From positions 62,001-126,000 of the forward strand of contig NZ_MUYT01000004.1 in the NCBI RefSeq assembly GCF_002014765.1: 64,000 nt of DNA. Reading direction: 5' to 3'. The DNA comes from Lwoffella lincolnii (GTDB taxonomy: Bacteria > Pseudomonadota > Gammaproteobacteria > Pseudomonadales > Moraxellaceae). The notes under the pieces are model-generated. The model saw only the letters and a list, made by a program, of their open reading frames with translations. It had not been told where the DNA came from and ran no database searches. Below, piece by piece: positions 16,058 through 26,400 of this stretch (its first letter is position 1; every line of letters begins with the position of its first letter). Both the position numbers and the translations under genes were made by a program.

Positions 16058-17788
16058 TTATTCAAGCTCTGAAAATATGCCCAAAAATGGGTGATAATAA
16101 TATTGTTTGTTGGAGTTTTTATGATAAGGCACAGTCACTTCGCCGTAAATATTGGGTATTTTCTCAACTTCGACACCCAATCGCTCTGCAATTTGCTGAT
16201 AACGAGTTTTCTCATCGGTATTAAACCATGAAAAATTATCTTTACTAAACTTAATTTCATTGTAATTTAAAATATGTTGGCTTTCAATTAGTTTGATGTA
16301 TGGATAGTTAGAATCATCTCGTATCAACCAAGTCAGATTGCCTTGAGAATTTGGCGCAAGAATGAATGTTTTTTCTGGTGAAGACAATCGAAATGGCTGT
16401 TGACGTTGAACCTCACCTGTCCAAGTGACTTTCTGATTCCACCAAATTTTGGCATTATTTGGTTCAAATGGCTGTCCTTTTTGCCAATCACCCACCAATT
16501 TATACCAATAGGCACTTTGTTCTAAGGCGACCAGATTGTCATAAGGGGGTTGGCTGGGGCGGATTAATTGAATGCTCGGTATCGAATTGATATGTTGATA
16601 TTGCTCGGTTTTTAAGGTGTGTGTTATCGATTTATTACCGTCAAGGTGATATTTTTGACTTTCAAAGCCGGGTTTTTCATAGACAATGCGATTGCCTTTT
16701 AACATTTTATAGTTTTTGTCCAAAATAAAGAGATTTTCATCATTCACAGGCTGTTTACGATGGCGTTGTAGGCGACCTGCCAATTGAATCAATGAACGCA
16801 TGGAGCTGGGTTCAGCAATCGCCCAATCATAATCATGATCACGCCCAACTTCACAAACAGACGTTGCTAAGACCACAAAAATATGATTTTTGCTGTTCGG
16901 TTGTCGTTTGATGGTCTCTATGATTTCTGATTGTTGCCAAATGGTGTTGGGTTGTTTGCGATTGACCAATCTGTCTAGCTTTTCTTCAATCATAGAGCGT
17001 TTGGCTAAGGTAAATTGACTATGATAAACACAATAATGAACACAACAATCATCGTGATTATTGTGTTTGATTAAAGCTTGGGTAACTGCAACCAAAGGGT
17101 TAATGTTGGCAAATCTGACGACACCAAACGAAATATCATACTTGCCATTAGATTGGTGGTGATTGGTGTGAGCAGAAAATATGGTTTTATGAATGGTCAG
17201 TGTCAGTAAGTCCAATGCTGTTTGTTTGCTGAGAATTGGCTCAATCATTGGTTTAATGATTGGCACAATCTTCGCTTTACGAGTGGGGGCGTTATCTTCA
17301 GCTAATTTGTTGATGCGTTTGTCAACAAAGTTCTTATGTTGCCGAATAAAGTCATCGTGATTGTGCGTAAAGATGGATTGAGTTAAAAATTCATCAAACC
17401 AAGCACATACAATGGGTGGCTGTTGATTATCAGCAACCATACATTGATGATAACCCCCACGTAAGCTTTCTGTGGCAGGAATGAGATGGTCAATGGTGCT
17501 GACAAGAATGGGGGCATGAAGCAATTTTTGGTATTTAGGGTTTTTTTCAAACCATGTGCTGAGTAAGGAGTTGTTATCAAGCTCAACATCATCATCTAGT
17601 TGTAAACTTTCACTGCCTTGCATCGCCAAAGCGGTGCTTTCTAAGTCTTCAAGCAACTGCTGTTGTTCTTTTAAAAGTTGGTTGCCTTTTTGTTCTGCAT
17701 GATGATTGGCGTTCAGCAGTGTTGTAGGTAGTAAATATTGGCACGTTTGGAGTGTAAGATGGTTTTTAATTCTGATGATTGAAAACTG
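16058..17788 (-). pseudogene. cas3: Truncated type I-F cas2-3 helicase/nuclease
   Basis: The longest frame with a start codon is 17656-16058 (532 residues), but homology extends upstream in frame to about 17788, where HLTLQT and FSI match helicase motif Ia. Present are the ILVSTIDHLIPATESLRGG block, the CAWFDEF block, the motif V-like VLATSVCEVGRDHDYD and the motif VI-like QLAGRLQRHR, then the C-terminal domain. Missing are the Cas2 domain, the HD nuclease, Walker A and, between ATESLRGG and CAWFDEF, the DExD box and SAT motif, apparently by an internal deletion. A full-length protein would be about 1,100 residues. It cannot be a working Cas3. Confidence 0.82.
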
Positions 17789-18240
17789 GTGTTGGTGTAA
17801 GGGGTGGTCGGTTTCATGATGACTGTTTTTCTTTTCTACTTTCTTTGTATTTGTGGTGGTTTTACTATGAATTGACTATAGCACACTTTAAAGAGCAAAT
17901 AGTACTGGCTTTAACTGACTGGTGTTGGTATCGTACCCTTATGCCACAAGTTAGGACGGTTGACGGTTTGAATTACCTAAAAAACTACCCATAAGAACAG
18001 ATGATGTCATAAGCTGGTTAGCTGTCATTGTCGATACCACAACAGATAGGGCAAAAACTCTTTAGTCTATTCCCAGACATTCTTAGTACATGTTGATTGA
18101 CATTTGTTTGGTTTCATCCCTTTTATGACGAACAGGCTTTTTGACAGATAAGTATGAATAATTATGGTTATCTATGGACAGATGATAATTAGAAATTTAA
18201 GGGGTTGTGGGTGGTTATGGGGTTTTGTGGATATGATATT
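17789..18240. other. Non-coding debris where cas1 and the 5' part of cas2-3 should be
   Basis: About 450 bases have no credible gene. A 71-codon plus-strand frame at 17779-17994 overlaps the cas3 remnant and has no recognisable family. A stretch near 17880-18100 has the look of transposase debris but could not be assigned to an insertion sequence family. No terminal inverted repeats were found by eye. Confidence 0.5.
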
Positions 18241-18316
18241 TGGCGTGCCTATCAGGACTCGAACCTGAATCGGTCGCTTAGGAGGCAACTGCTCTATCCT
18301 GTTGAGCTATAGGCAC
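18241..18316 (-). tRNA. tRNA-Arg (anticodon CCU)
   Basis: On the minus strand a full cloverleaf folds: seven-base acceptor stem GTGCCTA/TAGGCAC, D-arm GCTC/GAGC, anticodon arm GTTGC-CTCCTAA-GCGAC with anticodon CCT, and T-arm TCAGG-TTCGAGT-CCTGA. The discriminator G and an encoded CCA end follow (18244-18241). It reads AGG codons. It flanks the decayed CRISPR region and could have been an integration landmark, though no duplicated tRNA end was seen. Confidence 0.95.
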
Positions 18317-18364
18317 GTAAGAGATTAAGAGATGATGTGACATGGTGACATGGGTTTTAAATGC

Positions 18365-18841
18365 CTATTTTAACAAATTTGCTTCTAAGTCTGCCAGCAT
18401 ATTGTCAAAAATATTATCCGATTGTGTGTTTGACCGTACGCTGGGTTGAGTGTTTTTGTGGTTTGATGCGTCAGCTGTTGGGGTGGTGTTTACCTTGCTA
18501 TTAATATTGGCGTTATTAATATTGGTGTTGTCATTTTGGCGATTGTTAAGCCAATCAAAGCCATTTTGTCGCCACCAATTCTCAAAACGTGGCAGGTTAA
18601 GACCATGCAAGACATCAGGCAGTTGATGTGTGGGCAGTTTTTGGGCAAGCGTGGTGTCAGCGATGTGTTGATTACGAGCCAGTATCAATTCGGATTTGTT
18701 GCCAGTAAATGGCTTACGGTATCGCCATGCGGACATGTCCAGCTTCATTCTGGGCAACTGCCATAGTTTGCCTTGTTGATAAACCACGATGAACTGTTGT
18801 TTTTGTTCAATAAAAATGGCATTGACAGGTCTTAGTGGCAT
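18365..18841 (-). CDS. Hypothetical protein with Asn-rich linker
   Basis: The 158-residue protein is not recognised. The first 100 residues look folded: strands around VNAIFIEQKQQFIVVYQQGK and WQLPRMKLDMSAWRYR, then LPRFENWWRQNGFDWLNN. An Asn/Thr/Ser-rich linker (residues 102-138) and a short C-terminal helix DNIFDNMLADLEANLLK follow. The helix resembles peptide tags that dock on a partner protein. No signal peptide is seen. It is divergent from recC, with about 280 bases between them. Confidence 0.6.
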   Translation of the reverse strand: MPLRPVNAIFIEQKQQFIVVYQQGKLWQLPRMKLDMSAWRYRKPFTGNKSELILARNQHIADTTLAQKLPTHQLPDVLHGLNLPRFENWWRQNGFDWLNNRQNDNTNINNANINSKVNTTPTADASNHKNTQPSVRSNTQSDNIFDNMLADLEANLLK

Positions 18842-18961
18842 GGTATCCCCAATGTTAAAAATGAATGATGAATAATCGTGCGTGCGTGATTGTCGTGTGA
18901 TTGCTCATTTTTTAGCATAAGCGGGTTGCAAATGTTAAGCAAATCTGTAAAAGTGAGCATA

Positions 18962-18990
18962 TTGACAATTTTAACCATAATTAATAATTA
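18962..18990 (+). promoter_or_regulatory. Candidate promoter upstream of recCBD
   Basis: TTGACA at 18962 and TAATTA at 18985 are separated by 17 bases, a good sigma-70 layout, about 130 bases before the recC ATG. The sequence overlaps a direct repeat of ATTTTAACCATAA, which could bind a regulator. Assignment is by pattern only. Confidence 0.45.
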
Positions 18991-19120
18991 ATTTTAACCA
19001 TAAATAGTCATGATGGTAAAGTCATTTGTTCATCTGTTAGGGTGGTTCTGTCTCACATCATGATGTGTGTCATTATTTGATTGTTTTATTATTGTACATT
19101 GATTCGGTCACTGACTTACC

Positions 19121-22100
19121 ATGCTTAATATTTATCAGTCTAACCAAACCGAGCAGTTGCTCAAGCAGTTATTGCACGCCTATCAATCCGATGATATTGG
19201 TATGTTTGAGCCATTTGTGGTGCTTGTGCCGTCTATGGTGCTGGGTGAATGGCTACAAAATCGCATTGCAGATGAAACTGGCATCAGCACACTGATTACT
19301 ACCGAATTTTGGGGGAGATATCAGTGGCAGATAATGAAACGGGTCATTGACGCATTTAACGATGAACAAGATGACAAATCCATTACTGTGCCTGAAGTTG
19401 CCATGCTTTCGACCAATGTGATGCAGTGGCGATTGTTCGCTTATTTGCTGGCATGTTATCAGCAATATTTAGACGTGATGGCAGATTTGCAAAGTGATAA
19501 GGGCGATACAAACCAAATTAATAGCTTGTTTCCTTTGTTTGCTAAAGTGTATGCTTTAAGCAACCATGCAAATATGAATGTCAACAACGCCAATACGTCA
19601 AAAAGAGAGCCAAGCAAGGCTGAAGAACAACAATTATGGCAGTTAGCTCAGTCATTGGCGGGGGCGTTTAACCGTTATTTGACCCACCGTAATGATTGGC
19701 TAATGCTTTGGACAAAAGGGCAGGCGGTTGATATTAAACAACTCATTGCTCAAAAAGATTGGTTAAATCAGCAGTTTGATGAACAGTCTAATGACACACC
19801 TGACTGGATACAAGATGGTTATGTGGAGCTGGAGTTGGCACAGCGGTGTCTTTGGCAGGTACTTTTTGCTGATTCATATGGCCAGCGTCAAAAGATTGAA
19901 CAGCGATTTTGGCAAGGATTGCGTTTTTTTTCTCAACAACATCAGAACAAGTTCAAGACCATGTTGCCCAAACGTTTGTACTTATTTACCATTCAACAAA
20001 TGCCATTAAATGAGTTGGATTTTATCCGACAATTATCAACTTTTATTGATATTGAGTTGTTGTTTTATAACCCATCACAGGCGTATTGGGCGGACATTGT
20101 GGATAAGCGTTGGTTGACACAACAGCAAATTACCAACCCCAGCATGGCGTATGTACGTGATTTTGGTCATACGCTATTGTCCCGTTTGGGAAAACAGAGT
20201 CGAGATATCTTTGCTTCTTTGGTGAATTTATCAGGCAATGTTGCTAAAAATCAGCGTATTCAAGCCAATCAGCATGCCAAATATGATAGTGTAACATGGC
20301 AAGATGACTTTGTGTCTTATCAAACCAATCATAAAACCAACCCAATGTCACCGCCGTCATCGCTATTGCATCGATTACAAGAAGATGTGTTGATTATGGA
20401 CGATACGCTGACAAGGCAATATATTGAACAGCGGTTACTTGAGCAAAGCCAAACTGAGCTGACAAACCAGCTTAATCATGGTGTATTGGGTACAGCTAAC
20501 AGACAATGGCATCAAGGCATCATTGATAATAGCCTAAGCATTCATTCATGCCATAATCTACAACGTCAGCTAGAAGTGATGCGAGCAATGATTGCTCAAT
20601 GGTTAAATGCAGCTGACATAGATAACAACGATGATGACATAAAAACTGATAAAAAAAATAAAAGACATTTATCAGATGTCTTGGTGCTGTTGCCTGATGT
20701 GGATAGACATCATGATTTGATACAATCGGTGTTTTCGCTAGGGGAAGGCATTGATGGCTTAAATTTGCCTGCCAAAGTGACAGGGGTGGTGGACAGACAG
20801 ATTCGCTCACTGTGGCAAGCGATTGTTGGTTATTATCAGTTGCTTGGACAGGCACATGCAGATTTTGGTTGGTCGCAGGTGTTTGATTGGTTGATGTTGC
20901 CAGAAGTTTATGAAGCTTATGGGCTTGGTTATCGACAAATGCAACGTGGCTGTGAGCTGTTACGTCAAGCAGGTTTTATCCGTGGTTTTGATGAAACGCA
21001 TTTACGCCAAAATCTACATCCACAAGATGATGACCATCGTTTTTGTTTTGCCTATGCCCTTGATAGATTGGTGACTGGTTTGTTGATGCCAAAAGCTCAT
21101 CTTACGGACATGATTTATCACCCTGTGCAACACCATGTTTTGACATTTCCCCAACCATTGACCTTGCCATTGGCACAAATCACTTTAAATGATGCACCCA
21201 TTATCTCCGCTTTGTGCCAAATTTATCAAGCATTGGCACAACATCGTCATGATTATCAACGCAAACGCCCTGCCATTCATTGGCTTAATGCCATCGAAAA
21301 CGACATCATTCATCGCTATTTTGCATTATTTGATGGCAGTAAATCCATGCGAGCGATTTTTACCGCCATTAACGCATTAAAGAAAAGCTTGAATGCTGAT
21401 AAATCTGCCCAACAAAGCCAAGGGCAACAGACACAAGAATTGAGCTTTCGTTTGGAATTTTTGTTACAAAGTATCCAAGCCCAGCTAGAATCTCAACAAA
21501 TCAGTGCCGAACCCACAGGGGTGATAACCTTTGCTCGTTTTGGGGCTTTGCGTACCGTGCCGTATAAGTTGGTGGTGATGCTCAATATGGATATTTCTGA
21601 GTTTCCACGACAAGAGCGTGATGATTATCTTGACCTGATGAAAGCAGGGCTGGCAAGACGTGGGGATAAACGCAGTGATGATGAAGATAATGGGGCGTTT
21701 TTAGATGCGTTGTTGTGTGCCAAAGAGGCGTGTTGGATTTTTTATAATGGACAACAAATGGGTGATGACACTGAACATTTGCCAGCACAGCCCGTCAGTG
21801 AGTTGATACAGTTTTTGCAAGCCGAAGTGGATTGGCAGTTTGACCAACCGCACCCAAACTCACAAAACTTAAGCCTACAAAGTGAAATAAAAAAAGTCAT
21901 GCAAGAGCATATCTTATCAAGTCTTGTTACCAAACATTCTGCATTGCCTTATGATGCCAGTGTCTTTGAAATATCTAAAAATAACAAAAGCACTCAAAAC
22001 AATCAACAAAATAAAACCAGCCAAGCTGATAATAAGCAAGCTGAGCTTGTTCATTTGTTTGCTGATACGCTACAGAAGCATCAACTTCGCCAAAAAACAA

Positions 22101-23473
22101 ATCTGCCTCCTGCACCGATTTGGCAACAGATTTATCATGCACTATATGATAAGCAAGACCAATATGTGCAAGAAAAAGCCATGCCAGTTAATGCCATTGC
22201 CTTGCCTGATGCTGATGAATATCAGCAGATGGCTCATCAGTTATTGATTTTGGGGAATGAAAAAACCAAGACAAACTTATCACAAATACTCGCATCTGAC
22301 GCATGGCATTTGTCTGTTGTTGAATTACTCAGACGCTTTAAGCACCCTGCCCAGCATTATCTTAAACAGCAACAGATTGCCCTTAGACATGCCAAAGACA
22401 AGGCAGACACACTAGAGCCTATGGTATTGGATAACTTGGCGAATTATCAGCTAACAGACCATTTGCTTGAGCATTACCATGTTGTTCAAGATGCTGATAT
22501 TTATAACGATGTTATTCAAAATGATGTTATTCAAAATCCTACTGTTCAAGATGACACCAAAGATGATGTCATCGCCATGCTGTTAAATAATACCTTATTA
22601 CCTGTAGGGGTTAATCGTGTTTGGACGCTCAGCCATCAAATGACGCAGTTGCAACAACAGTTTGACGCATTCATGACCAAGTTGCATCAATCACAATATG
22701 CTGATTTATTACCAAAAAATACTGTCAAGCACATCACATCCGTGCGTGAACAGCAAGTTGTGTTAACTTTGCCACAGCTGATGTCTCAACTGCCACAACA
22801 GACACCACATATCCAACCTGTGCTTGAGGTTACTGTTTATGCCAAACTGCCTGGTCAACCCAAAGATAAGCTTTGGTTAAATGTGTTGGCAAAAAAAGAC
22901 CATGCCAAGCACAAATTGGATATGTGGCTACATCATCTGCTGTGGCAAATTGCTCGACAAGATACCACTGACTGTGATGAAATCAATAACTGTGATGAAA
23001 TCAGTTCATCACAGTCAGTGGCAGGGCTGGCAGGCACAAGCATTTGGCAATTTAAAGGAGAGTCGGTGTGTGTGTTGCCTCCCATGACTTCAGCCGATGC
23101 CATAACAGAACTGCAAAAGTGGCTACTGCTCGCTCAATGGCTGGATAACCATATCATGGTCATGATGCCAAAACACGCCTTTATTTATCTTGATAAACTT
23201 GATAAACACAATGGACAAATAAATAAAGAACAAAACGATAAAGAACAAAGCTATACCCCAACAGTGAAAGATTTCTCTGATTGGCTTAAATCAGATTCTA
23301 AACAAAATTGGGTGGCTGATGAATGTTCTAAAAGCCCTGTTTGGCAATATGTGCTGGCAGATTATGACGATGATGCAAAATTTAACGCATTAAGCCAAGC
23401 TTTACAAAAGTTAGCAAAACCGATGTATGGTAAGCTATATGAAACCATGATGCCTTTGGATACCGCCACATGA
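19121..23473 (+). CDS. recC: Exodeoxyribonuclease V gamma subunit RecC
   Basis: The 1,450-residue protein opens MLNIYQSNQTEQLLKQLL, and the early VLVPSMVLGEWLQNRIADE motif is the RecC signature. RecC is the scaffold of RecBCD that splits DNA strands and recognises Chi. Later blocks GLRFFSQ, LSIHSCHNLQRQLEV and LRTVPYKLVVMLNMDISEFPRQERDDYLDLM are conserved. It is about 330 residues longer than E. coli RecC. The excess appears as hydrophilic Asn/Asp/Lys/Gln-rich inserts (for example around 505-525, 940-970 and 1120-1150). The stop overlaps the recB ATG by four bases. The Chi-recognition residues could not be assessed by eye. Confidence 0.92.
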   Translation: MLNIYQSNQTEQLLKQLLHAYQSDDIGMFEPFVVLVPSMVLGEWLQNRIADETGISTLITTEFWGRYQWQIMKRVIDAFNDEQDDKSITVPEVAMLSTNVMQWRLFAYLLACYQQYLDVMADLQSDKGDTNQINSLFPLFAKVYALSNHANMNVNNANTSKREPSKAEEQQLWQLAQSLAGAFNRYLTHRNDWLMLWTKGQAVDIKQLIAQKDWLNQQFDEQSNDTPDWIQDGYVELELAQRCLWQVLFADSYGQRQKIEQRFWQGLRFFSQQHQNKFKTMLPKRLYLFTIQQMPLNELDFIRQLSTFIDIELLFYNPSQAYWADIVDKRWLTQQQITNPSMAYVRDFGHTLLSRLGKQSRDIFASLVNLSGNVAKNQRIQANQHAKYDSVTWQDDFVSYQTNHKTNPMSPPSSLLHRLQEDVLIMDDTLTRQYIEQRLLEQSQTELTNQLNHGVLGTANRQWHQGIIDNSLSIHSCHNLQRQLEVMRAMIAQWLNAADIDNNDDDIKTDKKNKRHLSDVLVLLPDVDRHHDLIQSVFSLGEGIDGLNLPAKVTGVVDRQIRSLWQAIVGYYQLLGQAHADFGWSQVFDWLMLPEVYEAYGLGYRQMQRGCELLRQAGFIRGFDETHLRQNLHPQDDDHRFCFAYALDRLVTGLLMPKAHLTDMIYHPVQHHVLTFPQPLTLPLAQITLNDAPIISALCQIYQALAQHRHDYQRKRPAIHWLNAIENDIIHRYFALFDGSKSMRAIFTAINALKKSLNADKSAQQSQGQQTQELSFRLEFLLQSIQAQLESQQISAEPTGVITFARFGALRTVPYKLVVMLNMDISEFPRQERDDYLDLMKAGLARRGDKRSDDEDNGAFLDALLCAKEACWIFYNGQQMGDDTEHLPAQPVSELIQFLQAEVDWQFDQPHPNSQNLSLQSEIKKVMQEHILSSLVTKHSALPYDASVFEISKNNKSTQNNQQNKTSQADNKQAELVHLFADTLQKHQLRQKTNLPPAPIWQQIYHALYDKQDQYVQEKAMPVNAIALPDADEYQQMAHQLLILGNEKTKTNLSQILASDAWHLSVVELLRRFKHPAQHYLKQQQIALRHAKDKADTLEPMVLDNLANYQLTDHLLEHYHVVQDADIYNDVIQNDVIQNPTVQDDTKDDVIAMLLNNTLLPVGVNRVWTLSHQMTQLQQQFDAFMTKLHQSQYADLLPKNTVKHITSVREQQVVLTLPQLMSQLPQQTPHIQPVLEVTVYAKLPGQPKDKLWLNVLAKKDHAKHKLDMWLHHLLWQIARQDTTDCDEINNCDEISSSQSVAGLAGTSIWQFKGESVCVLPPMTSADAITELQKWLLLAQWLDNHIMVMMPKHAFIYLDKLDKHNGQINKEQNDKEQSYTPTVKDFSDWLKSDSKQNWVADECSKSPVWQYVLADYDDDAKFNALSQALQKLAKPMYGKLYETMMPLDTAT

Positions 23474-26400
23474 ATAATGCAATGACAAACGCACTGCCCA
23501 ATCCCACCATTCATAATCATCATATTAACCATCTTAACCATCAAGTCATCTTGCCTGCCACGGACATTCCGTTATATGGCCATCATCTGATAGAAGCATC
23601 GGCAGGCACGGGTAAAACATGGACACTATCGGGCATTGTGTTACGCTTGCTGATTGAGGGCAAACGCCAACCTGAACAGATGATTTGTTCAACCTTTACC
23701 CGTGCGGCGGCGGCAGAGCTTAGAGAGCGTATTTATGACCGTCTGCTTGACTTTAATCATGCCTTAGAATGGTTGTTACAGTTGTCCATGCGTTCCATTC
23801 ATCAACAAGCGTTATTTGGCAGTGTGTCAGATGATGAATCAGCCAATAAAAATAGCCTAAGCAAAGATAAAACCCAAACAGATGATAAAAGCAAGAAAAA
23901 AACTGACAAAAGAAAAAACATCAAAAATTATCTGATTGATTTAGCAAACCAATCTGACATACAAAAATTAAAAGACCGCATCAATGACAAAGTCAATCTG
24001 CATCTATTGACCCATATTATCGAACATCATCACACTTACCCAATCAATCAAGCCATTCAACGCACTCGCCATCTGCTCACCACTTTAGATAAGCTGTTTG
24101 TCAGCACATTGGACAGTTTGGCACAAAAATGGCTCAGTGAATTTGCCAATGAAACAGGACACACCAGCCATATCCGCATCAGTGAAGACCAAGATGAGCA
24201 TATCGACATCATCATTCATAATCACATTCGCCAATTCTATAGCGATTTATACCATAACGATAAGTTGACCCATCAGTTGTTGCTTAAGAATCAATCATAT
24301 CAGGTGAGTGATTTTCGTAAGGCGGTTGAACGAGGGTTGAACTTTTTATCCGTTCCCATTGATGAAAATCCCCAACAAACCTTTAATTTTGAAAAATATG
24401 ATCAGATTATCAAGCAAATTCTACAAATAGGGTGGGCAGAACTTGAACCCTATTTTGATGCAAATTATCGCAAACAACAAAAGATGTTTGTAAACGGTAA
24501 GTTAGGTAAAAATTTGCCTACCATGCCACAATTTTTTGCTGTTTTATCCGAACACCCTTATGATTTTGTCAAACATTTGCCCAAAGAAGCTCAAGATTTT
24601 TGGCATGGGTTTCAAGAATATGTGATGGGTGAAGAAGATGCCACTGGTAAAGTCAAAGGCTTTAATGCCAACAGTCAAACGCAAAGACAGGCTTTTGATG
24701 CCTTGAACATCATTGAACACTTAAAACAACTTTCTGTCCAACAAGACGCTTTAACCACTCATTTGCAAAATGTCCACCAGCAATTGCTTGTCAGCATCGT
24801 CAAACAGGTGCGAGAGCAGTTACCAAAGCGGTTGGCAGAATTGGGGGAGACCACGTTTTCTTTGCAAATGCAAAAGCTCAATCACGCTTTATTAGGCAAG
24901 CATGGCGAGAGTTTGGCAAAGCTGATTCGGCATCGTTACCCCATTGCCTTGATTGATGAATCGCAAGACATCAATGGCGAACAAGCCACAGTGATACAGC
25001 GAGTATATCTGTCAGGGCAGAGCAGTCATAGACATGCGTTTTTATTGTTGGTGGGTGACCCTAAGCAGGCAATTTATGGTTTTCGAGGCGGTGATGTTGC
25101 CAATTATAATCAAATAAAAACCCATTTTGCCAACAGTACGTATCGTTTGGTACAGAATTTTCGCTCTACACAAGGCTTGGTTGAAGCATTAAATCATTGG
25201 TTTGGGCAAGGACAAATCCCATCATCAAATCGTCCTTTAGATAATAAACCTGATAATAACAGTCCCTTGGCTGATTTAGGAGAGTTAGGAAAGGGCATTT
25301 ATTACCAACACATGAAAGCCCATCGAGAACAAGGCAAATTGCTTTTGTCCAATCTGCTTTTGTCTAATATTACAAAAAGCATTGCTGACACAGATACCAA
25401 AGCTGACACAAAGGTAACTGATACAAGAACCATACCCCCAGTCAGCATCATTCACTTGCCTTATAAAGAAAGCAATGATGTTATCCAAACCACTGCCCAA
25501 CACATCGCTAAGTTATTACAATCGTCATCTCAATTAGATGGGCGAATGGTCAAACCCAGCGACATTGCGGTATTGGCAAAAACACACACAGACTTAGATG
25601 GCATACAACGACAGTTGGTCAAACTTGGAATACTGGCAAACAAATCAGCATCAAGCAACATTTTTGAGTCAGTCATGGCACAAGAGCTGTTGGCTATTTT
25701 GCAAGCCCTACAAAATCCATACAGCCAAAACCACATCAATCGCACATTGGTTAGTCAAAGTCGAGCAATGACTTTAGAGCAGGTAAAACGGTGGCAAGAC
25801 AATCAACACACAAATGATAAAAATAGCCTAAGCAAACATCCCAAAAATACCATCAACCACTATGAACAATACCAACAGACCTTAAACAACATCGCCAAAT
25901 CTTGGCAAAAAAAAGGCACGATGGCTGTTTTAAATGCAGTTTTATCCTTATCCATCTGCCCATATTACCTGAATTCTGTCAATAATTCTGACAGTTTTAA
26001 CCAACAACAACTGGGCAAAAACGTTTGGCAAACACTCAGTCAACAAGAAAATGCTGAGCGTCTGCTGCTTAATTTGCGTCAACTGTTAGACATCATTGGC
26101 GAACACACAAGAAAAATGGGCGAATTTGAAATTATTGATTGGCTATCCACACTGATTGAATCACCGCCTAATCATGACTGGGCAACAAGCCTGCCCATCG
26201 CCAGCAGTGAAGGGGTTAAACTAATGACCATTCACGGCTCAAAGGGGCTTGAATTTCCGATTGTGTATGTGTTGGGCATGAGTGCATCAGCCAAAAAGTC
26301 AAATGATGATTTTCATTTGTATGCTTATGTTGATGATGTTAACCATATTGATGCACAAAATGATGTGCAAAAAAGCCACGTTTTTTCTTTGCAGACACAA

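Noticed and set aside
17779..17994. 71-codon plus-strand frame opposite the cas3 remnant
   Set aside because: Its first bases are antisense to the cas3 remnant and no family or ribosome site supports it.
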